Assembly: GCF_002684405.1 (NCBI RefSeq)
Contig: NZ_NYVD01000106.1
Span: 1-38,197, forward strand
Length of the DNA stretch: 38,197 nt
Direction: 5' to 3'
Origin: Parvibaculum sp.
Lineage (GTDB): Bacteria; Pseudomonadota; Alphaproteobacteria; Parvibaculales; Parvibaculaceae
Positions 33,636 through 38,197 of the stretch are shown here, one piece after another. Position numbers and translations under genes: made by a program. The notes beneath the pieces were generated by a model that was not told where the DNA came from, made no database searches, and saw only the letters and a program-made list of their open reading frames with translations. Position 1 is the stretch's first letter, and the number at the start of each line of letters is the position of its first letter.

Positions 33636-34064
33636 ATGGCTTACTGGCTTTTCAAATCCGAACCCGGCACCTGGTCCTGGGAAGACCAGAAAAAGAAGGG
33701 CGCCAAGGGCGAACCCTGGGACGGCGTGCGCAACTACCAGGCCAACAACAATATGAAGGCCATGAAGAAAGGCGATCTCGGCTTCTTCTATCACTCGGTG
33801 AACGAGAAGCGGATCGTCGGCATCGTGCGCGTCATCGGCGAACATCGCCCGGACCCGACCGACGAGAAAGGCAAGTTCGGCCTCGTCGACATCGAAGCCG
33901 TCTGCGACATGCCGAACCCGGTAACGCTCGACGACGTGAAGGGCGAACCGGATCTGCATGAAATGTCGCTCATCAAACAATCTCGGCTTTCCGTTCAGCC
34001 TGTCGAACCCGATGCGTGGAAAAAGATCTGCGCCATGGGCGGGCTGAAGAAACTCCCCAAATAA
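33636..34064 (+). CDS. EVE domain protein
   Basis: A 142-residue EVE domain protein, related to human thymocyte nuclear protein 1 and to PUA-fold modified-base readers. The start MAYWLFKSEPGTWSWEDQ, the GVRNYQANN pocket segment, GDLGFFYHS and the later DIEAV/MSLIKQSRLSV are all family features. GGAGGG precedes ATG 33636. EVE proteins bind modified bases in DNA or RNA; the substrate here is unknown. It follows the YciI-like gene by 17 bases and precedes the Rieske gene by four. Confidence 0.93.
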   Translation: MAYWLFKSEPGTWSWEDQKKKGAKGEPWDGVRNYQANNNMKAMKKGDLGFFYHSVNEKRIVGIVRVIGEHRPDPTDEKGKFGLVDIEAVCDMPNPVTLDDVKGEPDLHEMSLIKQSRLSVQPVEPDAWKKICAMGGLKKLPK

Positions 34065-34068
34065 ACCC

Positions 34069-34455
34069 GTGAAGAACCCGCTCGCCCGGCCCGGCGCGCC
34101 CGCCCCCGGCACGCGCCTCTGCGCGCTCGACGATATCGACGAACCGGGCGCCAAAGGGTTCCTTTTCGGCAGGGGCGCGGACCGCTTCGACATGTTCCTG
34201 GTACGGAAAAATGGCGCGGTCAGGGCCTATGTGAACGAATGCCCGCACGCCTTCACGCCGCTCGAGACATGGCCCGACAAGTTCCTGACGCTGGATGAGG
34301 AACGCATCATCTGCTCGACGCACGCCGCCCTCTTCCGCATCGAGGACGGCTACTGCACCTCCGGCCCCTGCGCGGGCAAGTCGCTGATCCCGATCCCGGT
34401 CGAAGTCGTGGCGGGTGAGGTGAGGATTGGTCATGCCCGTGCAAATCACTCCTAA
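34069..34455 (+). CDS. Rieske [2Fe-2S] protein
   Basis: A 128-residue stand-alone Rieske domain. The cluster ligands are visible as CPH in NECPHAFTPLE and C-S-T-H in ICSTHAALF. No signal peptide or membrane span is present, so it is soluble and cytoplasmic, like ferredoxin components or small assembly-type Rieske proteins. The start is a GTG at 34069, four bases after the EVE stop, with a weak ribosome-binding site, so coupled translation is likely. The electron partner is unknown. Confidence 0.88.
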   Translation: MKNPLARPGAPAPGTRLCALDDIDEPGAKGFLFGRGADRFDMFLVRKNGAVRAYVNECPHAFTPLETWPDKFLTLDEERIICSTHAALFRIEDGYCTSGPCAGKSLIPIPVEVVAGEVRIGHARANHS

Positions 34456-34538
34456 AACACAGACATCGTTGACTCTCTTCGAGACACAATCTTTACTTGG
34501 GCTAAGCTTCGTTTTGTCTAATTGGGGAGGGGACCTTG

Positions 34539-34847
34539 ATGAGCGATGCAGGCAAGGGGACGACTTCACTAATAAAATCCACAGGTGACATTCCCGAGCC
34601 CTATGAAGTGCTTGGATTGGTGTATGGCTATCGACTGCGTCGCGCGGAAGGGTGCGCAAATCAGGTAGCCATTATCGATGCGTTCAAAGAGGCAGCGTCG
34701 ACCCTGGACGAAAGCGCCCGCGCTATGGGTGGCGATGCCATCATTCATATAGATTTTCTCCAGCGCGACACTTCATCGGCGAGTTGTGGCAGCTCGAAAC
34801 CCGCATCAGAAGTTTATGCGTGGGGAACGGCAGTGAGGCGCAAATAG
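34539..34847 (+). CDS. YbjQ-like small protein (tentative)
   Basis: A 102-residue soluble protein. The segment from EPYEVLGLVYGYRL to ESARAMGGDAIIHIDF (about residues 20-72) has the shape of the YbjQ/UPF0145 family: an initial beta strand, a long helix with Glu/Ala, and an A-x-G-x-x-A-I strand. The tail is Ser-rich. ATG 34539 has GGGGAGG upstream; a TTG at 34536 was not used. Base composition is lower in GC than in surrounding genes, which, with the adjacent YidD-like gene, suggests a transferred patch. The assignment is by pattern only. Confidence 0.5.
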   Translation: MSDAGKGTTSLIKSTGDIPEPYEVLGLVYGYRLRRAEGCANQVAIIDAFKEAASTLDESARAMGGDAIIHIDFLQRDTSSASCGSSKPASEVYAWGTAVRRK

Positions 34848-34930
34848 GCGCTGCTTTGATTAACCTAATCAAGAACCTCATCTTTTTCGCCGTCCATCTC
34901 TCTTCCGGCTACGGAACGAACAATACAGCC

Positions 34931-35284
34931 ATGGACAGGCTGGCTGCTATACTGGCGATAGGCACGATTAAGCTCTACAGGCTTTCTCTATCTCCTCTTG
35001 TGGGCGGCGACTGCCTCTTCAATCCCACATGTTCAGTCTTTGCTGAAAAAGCATTGCAAGAACATGGGTGGACACAAGGCATCGCGCTTAGTGTCCGAAG
35101 ATTGGAAGATTGCTCTGGTGGGTACTCACTCTTCTATGCAGGGGACGGGTGCATAATGATGCGCACCCGCTCCGGTGACATATGTGGAGAAGAATGCTTT
35201 TCGGAGAAAATGCGGAGTAAGGTAACGTCATTCAAATCGCTTGCTGCGACTGCCGCGCCTGCAATCACAGACGAGGGCGATTAG
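34931..35284 (+). CDS. YidD-like protein
   Basis: A 117-residue protein with the YidD signature: KLYRLSLSPLVGGDCLFNPTCS (split here) at about residues 14-35, EKALQEHGW, then SVRRLEDCSGGYSL. YidD assists YidC/Oxa1-type membrane insertion. The normal end HPWxPGGxDPVP is replaced by a Cys- and Met-containing tail of about 45 residues (from about residue 72), unlike ordinary YidD. ATG 34931 lacks a good ribosome-binding site. The gene is lower in GC than its neighbours, and its end overlaps the Doc-type gene by 20 bases on the other strand. It may be a divergent second copy. Confidence 0.6.
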   Translation: MDRLAAILAIGTIKLYRLSLSPLVGGDCLFNPTCSVFAEKALQEHGWTQGIALSVRRLEDCSGGYSLFYAGDGCIMMRTRSGDICGEECFSEKMRSKVTSFKSLAATAAPAITDEGD

Positions 35285-35660
35285 CATTCGCAAGGCTCGT
35301 ATTCTCCCTGAGCCACGGCTCCAGCTTCTCGAAACGAAACTCGCCGCGATCGAAAAGCCCGATCATGAAGTCATAGGCCTCGACCGGATCGGCCTCGAAG
35401 ACATAGCCGTTGAGACGGAGAAAAACATCCGCCGCCGCGAAGGCGATACGCTTGTTGCCGTCGATGAAAGGGTGATTGACCGCCAGGCTTTCGAGCAGCG
35501 CGGCCGCCTCCGCAATCACGTCTTCGTAATAGCCGGTCTGCGGACGGAACAGGGCAGACTCCGCCGCCCCCATATCGCGCACGCCATGCGCGCCGCCATA
35601 AAGGTCGATCAGTTCCGCCTGCATGGCGAGGATTTCGGCCAGCGTCAGATAATCGGGCAT
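35265..35660 (-). CDS. Doc/Fic-type toxin
   Basis: A 131-residue Doc-family protein. The Fic motif reads HPFIDGNKR, with His63 and Lys70, and the preceding MQAELIDLYGG and GVRDMGAAESAL regions are typical of death-on-curing toxins. Known Doc proteins phosphorylate and inactivate EF-Tu. It lies 10 bases after the antitoxin gene on the same strand, in the usual antitoxin-first order. The stop overlaps the YidD-like gene end by 20 bases. Toxin activity is inferred from family; the motif is intact. Confidence 0.92.
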   Translation of the reverse strand: MPDYLTLAEILAMQAELIDLYGGAHGVRDMGAAESALFRPQTGYYEDVIAEAAALLESLAVNHPFIDGNKRIAFAAADVFLRLNGYVFEADPVEAYDFMIGLFDRGEFRFEKLEPWLRENTSLANANRPRL

Positions 35661-35670
35661 CGCTCAGCCG

Positions 35671-35895
35671 CTATTTGGCGAGACGCTTGTAAAGCTCGGC
35701 ATTGCGCCGGACGCTGTCGCGAAAATGCGCCATGACCTGCTCGCGCGGACGCACGGCCTCCCGGCTTTCCAGATAGCTCCGGAATGCCTCTTCCACCACG
35801 GCCTGAAACTGACGACCTTCCGTCTTGGCAAGCTCTCGCATCCTGGCGAGAAGCTCCGGATCGGCCTGGCTGGCAAATTTTTCACGCGCGGTCAT
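35671..35895 (-). CDS. Antitoxin of the Doc pair
   Basis: A 74-residue protein upstream of the toxin. Its first about 45 residues (ASQADPELLARMRELAKT, VVEEAFRSYLE) look like a ribbon-helix-helix or MetJ-type fold, and the C-terminal helix (about 50-74) would wrap the toxin. ATG 35895 gives the usual N-terminus; ATG 35919 adds eight residues. The palindrome TATCATGATA at 35927-35936 lies directly upstream and probably is the self-repression site. Confidence 0.82.
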   Translation of the reverse strand: MTAREKFASQADPELLARMRELAKTEGRQFQAVVEEAFRSYLESREAVRPREQVMAHFRDSVRRNAELYKRLAK

Positions 35896-35926
35896 GGAAA
35901 CGACCCCATCAAGTTTCATCAAGCAG

Positions 35927-35936
35927 TATCATGATA
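35927..35936 (-). promoter_or_regulatory. Antitoxin operator candidate
   Basis: TATCATGATA is a perfect 10-base palindrome 8 or 32 bases upstream of the two possible antitoxin starts. Antitoxins of this class usually repress their own operon through such sites. Confidence 0.5.
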
Positions 35937-35962
35937 TCGCGTGAGGGGCGGATTTCAACCCG

Positions 35963-36709
35963 CTAACTCGCCTCGAACGCCCGGAAATCCTCGATCAGCG
36001 CCTTGGCCGACATCTCCAGCAGCACCTTGCCGTCTTCCGGCTTCGCCAGCGACGGGTCGGACCCGATCCGCCCGTCGGGAAATTTCGCGCGATAATCTTC
36101 GGCATCGGTAAAGCGGCCATTGGGCGCGACCTTCGGGTTCATCTCCACCTTTTTGATCGCGTCCGGATAGGCGTAATAGGTGACGGCGACTTCCGACGGT
36201 GTCGCATGGCTGCCATGCGAGGCGCCATAGAGCTTCTTGCAATGGTCGAAGACGGGCTTGTAATCCCACCAGTTGACGCGCTTGAGCTTCACCGGCCCAC
36301 GATTGGACGCGGCGCGTCCGAGCGAGCGGTCGGCATAGATTTCGGCAAAGGCGGCGTCGATGGTGGCGATATTCCCGCCATGCCCGTTGAAGAAATAGAC
36401 CCGCTCGAAACCGTGATGCGCAAGCGAGGCCACCCAATCATAGATCGCGGCGATCATGGTGGAGGGCCGAAGCGTCATCGATCCGGCAAACCCCAGATGA
36501 TGCTGCGCGATCCCGACATTGAAGGTCGGCCCGACGAGAATGCCCGCCGCTTCGCTTGCGTGATGGGCGATCGCTTCCGGACAGATCGCATCCGTGCCAA
36601 TGAGCCCGTTGGGCCCATGCTGCTCGGTGGACCCGATGGGAATGACGATGCCCTTCGACCGCGTGAGATAGTCTTCGACTTCGGGCCAGCTCGATTTGTG
36701 CAAAAGCAT
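35963..36709 (-). CDS. Creatininase-family amidohydrolase
   Basis: A 248-residue metal-dependent amidohydrolase of the creatininase family. The metal-binding Glu, His and Asp are in IPIGSTEQHGPNGLIGTDA (split: GSTEQHG and GTDA), and NGHGGN is intact. AGGAGG lies before ATG 36709, which fits the family N-terminus; the frame extends to 36757. Related enzymes hydrolyse creatinine, formamides or MftE-type peptides; the substrate is not known. It diverges from the broken GNAT gene across a 62-base gap. Confidence 0.9.
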   Translation of the reverse strand: MLLHKSSWPEVEDYLTRSKGIVIPIGSTEQHGPNGLIGTDAICPEAIAHHASEAAGILVGPTFNVGIAQHHLGFAGSMTLRPSTMIAAIYDWVASLAHHGFERVYFFNGHGGNIATIDAAFAEIYADRSLGRAASNRGPVKLKRVNWWDYKPVFDHCKKLYGASHGSHATPSEVAVTYYAYPDAIKKVEMNPKVAPNGRFTDAEDYRAKFPDGRIGSDPSLAKPEDGKVLLEMSAKALIEDFRAFEAS

Positions 36710-36771
36710 GATTGCCTCCTGCGCCCTATTGTGACCGTTTAAGGGACCGATCTCCACCCGGGAGGGACATA

Positions 36772-37210
36772 GTGAGGATCAGACAGGCCGCAACAGCCGA
36801 TGCCGATGCGCTCGCCGCTATCTTCATCGCCGCCCGCGCACACATGCCCTATCTCGATCCCGGCCTTCACAGCCGGGCGGAGACGCGCGGCTTTATCTAC
36901 AATGTCGTCAGCAGTCAGACAGTCTGGATCGCGGAAAACGGCGGTATAGCGGGATTTGCCGCCATGGAGCCTCGAAGCGGCGACAACTGGCTCCATCATC
37001 TTTACGTCCGCCCCGACCGCCAGAACGCAGCGGCAGGCTCCCGTCTCATGGCGGAAGTAAAGAAATCCATGCCCCAAGGCTTTTCGCTCTGGGTTTTTCA
37101 GGCCAATCTCGGCGCCCGGCGCTTCTACCGGCGCCAAAAATGAAGAAAAACTGCCCGACATGCTGCTGCGCTGGCCGGGCCAAAAAATTGAAAAAAAGTC
37201 TGAGGAGTAG
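36772..37210 (+). pseudogene. GNAT acetyltransferase, frameshifted by a small deletion
   Basis: The N-terminal frame (GTG 36772 with GGGAGGG upstream) encodes a GNAT protein up to ARRFYRRQK, stopping at 37143. The family would continue with HGFxxxxxTDGSGNEE and then an LPD segment. In the next frame, from 37139, NEEKLPDMLLRWPG follows directly and ends at 37210. So the typical middle piece of about 13 residues is missing and the join is out of frame, consistent with one deletion that is not a multiple of three. The shifted tail carries the ribosome-binding GAGGAG of the next gene. A sequencing error would not explain the missing residues. Confidence 0.72.
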
Positions 37211-37215
37211 AGGCG

Positions 37216-38197
37216 TTGACGACAACGAATGAGCTGGCCGCCGAGAATACAGGCCCGCTGAAGGGCGTGCGCATTGTGGATCTGACCGCCGTGGTGTTCG
37301 GCGCCTATGCAACCCAGATCCTGGCCGATATGGGCGCGGAGGTGCTGAAGGTGGAAGCGCCTTCCGCCACGGGCGGCGGCGGCATGGGCGGCGACATCAT
37401 GCGCTGGCCCGGCCACACGCCGGAAGGCGCACCCGCCGATCTCGGTCCGATCTTCATGACCATCAACCGCAACAAGCGCTCCGTCCTCCTGGACCTCCGC
37501 TCCGAGGAAGGCCGCGAGGCGCTGCTGAAACTCATCGCCACGGCGGACGTGCTGACCTCCAACATCCGCTATGACGGCATGGTCCGTCTCGGCCTCTCCT
37601 ATGAAGACGTGAAGGCGGTGAACCCGTCGATCATCTTCGTCCATGCGGCGGGCTATGGCTCCAACGGACCCTATGCCGGTCTCCCCGCCTATGACGATCT
37701 CATCCAGGCAGGCTCCGGCGCGTCGGACCTGCTGCCCCACATGGACGGCAACGAACAACCCCGCTACATGCCGACGATCGTCGCCGACAAGGTGTCGGGC
37801 CTCTTCATGGTCTCCGCTATCACCTCCGCGCTCTATCACAAGGAGAAGACCGGCCAGGGCCAGTTCGTGGAAGTACCCATGTATGAGGCGGTCACCTCCT
37901 TCGTGCTGGCGGAGCATTTCTACGATCATGTCTACGACCCGCCCACGGGCGATTGGACCTATGGCCGCATCACCAATCCCGACCGCCGCCCCTACAAGAC
38001 CAAGGACGGCTATATCGGCCTGCTGCCCTATTCCGACAAGCAGTGGGAACAGTTCTTCGAACTCGCCGGCCGCCTCGACGAATACAGGAACGATCCGCGC
38101 TTCAAGGACTACAAGACGCGCACCCAGCACATTCGCGAGCTCTATGCGATGATCGAGGAAACGACGCAGACCAAGACCACGCAGGAATGGCTCGCGG
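37216..38197 (+). CDS. CaiB/BaiF class III CoA-transferase, 5' part
   Basis: The first 327 residues of a class III (formyl-CoA transferase type) CoA-transferase. GAGGAG (37202-37207) precedes a TTG start at 37216, which sets the family N-terminus LKGVRIVDLTAVVFGAYATQ. The ADMGAEVLKVE, NRNKRSVLLDLRSEEGR and AYDDLIQAGSG segments are characteristic, the last with the catalytic Asp that forms the acyl-anhydride. The gene continues beyond the window. Its substrate is probably a carboxylic acid in a catabolic route, which fits the other CoA genes, but is not fixed. Confidence 0.92.
   Translation, partial: MTTTNELAAENTGPLKGVRIVDLTAVVFGAYATQILADMGAEVLKVEAPSATGGGGMGGDIMRWPGHTPEGAPADLGPIFMTINRNKRSVLLDLRSEEGREALLKLIATADVLTSNIRYDGMVRLGLSYEDVKAVNPSIIFVHAAGYGSNGPYAGLPAYDDLIQAGSGASDLLPHMDGNEQPRYMPTIVADKVSGLFMVSAITSALYHKEKTGQGQFVEVPMYEAVTSFVLAEHFYDHVYDPPTGDWTYGRITNPDRRPYKTKDGYIGLLPYSDKQWEQFFELAGRLDEYRNDPRFKDYKTRTQHIRELYAMIEETTQTKTTQEWLA

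Overview
The window is high-GC DNA from an alphaproteobacterium. The best evidence is the hemC-hemD-Mic60-like-hemY block, a ZTP riboswitch in front of folD, and the tsaD, gpsA, YciI and EVE neighbourhood. A lipid- or hydrocarbon-degrading member of the Hyphomicrobiales/Parvibaculales type is plausible, because it carries DUF1302, DUF1329 and YCF48-like proteins next to acyl-CoA and SDR enzymes. That placement is an inference and no species is claimed.

Layout. 1-2855 (+): the end of a DUF3422 membrane protein, then argG and ppa. 2887-7000 (-): a degenerate membrane serine-hydrolase homologue, an aldo-keto reductase, folD with its ZTP riboswitch and promoter, and YggU and YggT. 7167-7373: tRNA-Ala(CGC) with its promoter. 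7445-9345 (-): a class I glutamine amidotransferase and a lower-GC PD-(D/E)XK-like gene. 9453-12673 (-): a four-gene operon of crotonase, acyl-CoA-dehydrogenase-like flavoprotein, small membrane protein and SDR. 12768-18241 (-): YCF48-like, DUF1329 and DUF1302 genes, each followed by its own strong hairpin terminator. 18600-22685 (-): a MarR regulator with a clear operator, a HerA-like ATPase translationally coupled to a soluble histidine kinase, and a ribbon-helix-helix/PII fusion. 22855-23449: a small YRG-repeat protein behind consensus promoter boxes, and tRNA-Thr(CGT). 23584-29506 (-): the haem operon hemC-hemD-Mic60-like-hemY plus an alpha/beta hydrolase. 29636-34455 (+): tsaD, gpsA, YciI, EVE and Rieske genes, interrupted by a minus-strand cassette of a TetR regulator and two small single-span membrane proteins. 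34539-35936: a lower-GC patch with a YbjQ-like and a YidD-like gene, then a Doc-type toxin-antitoxin pair. 35963-38197: a creatininase-family amidohydrolase, a GNAT gene broken by a small deletion, and a class III CoA-transferase that runs off the window.

The strongest leads are four. First, the PII signalling protein is fused in frame to a DNA-binding ribbon-helix-helix domain, a NikR-like layout. Second, the tsaD-gpsA gap holds a TetR gene with a leaderless promoter flanked by operator repeats, plus two unannotated 35- and 42-residue membrane proteins that resemble each other. Third, a beta-lactamase-fold protein has lost its catalytic Ser and Tyr and carries a multi-span membrane insertion. 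Fourth, the tsaD ribosome-binding site lies inside a UUCG hairpin that makes up nearly the whole predicted leader.
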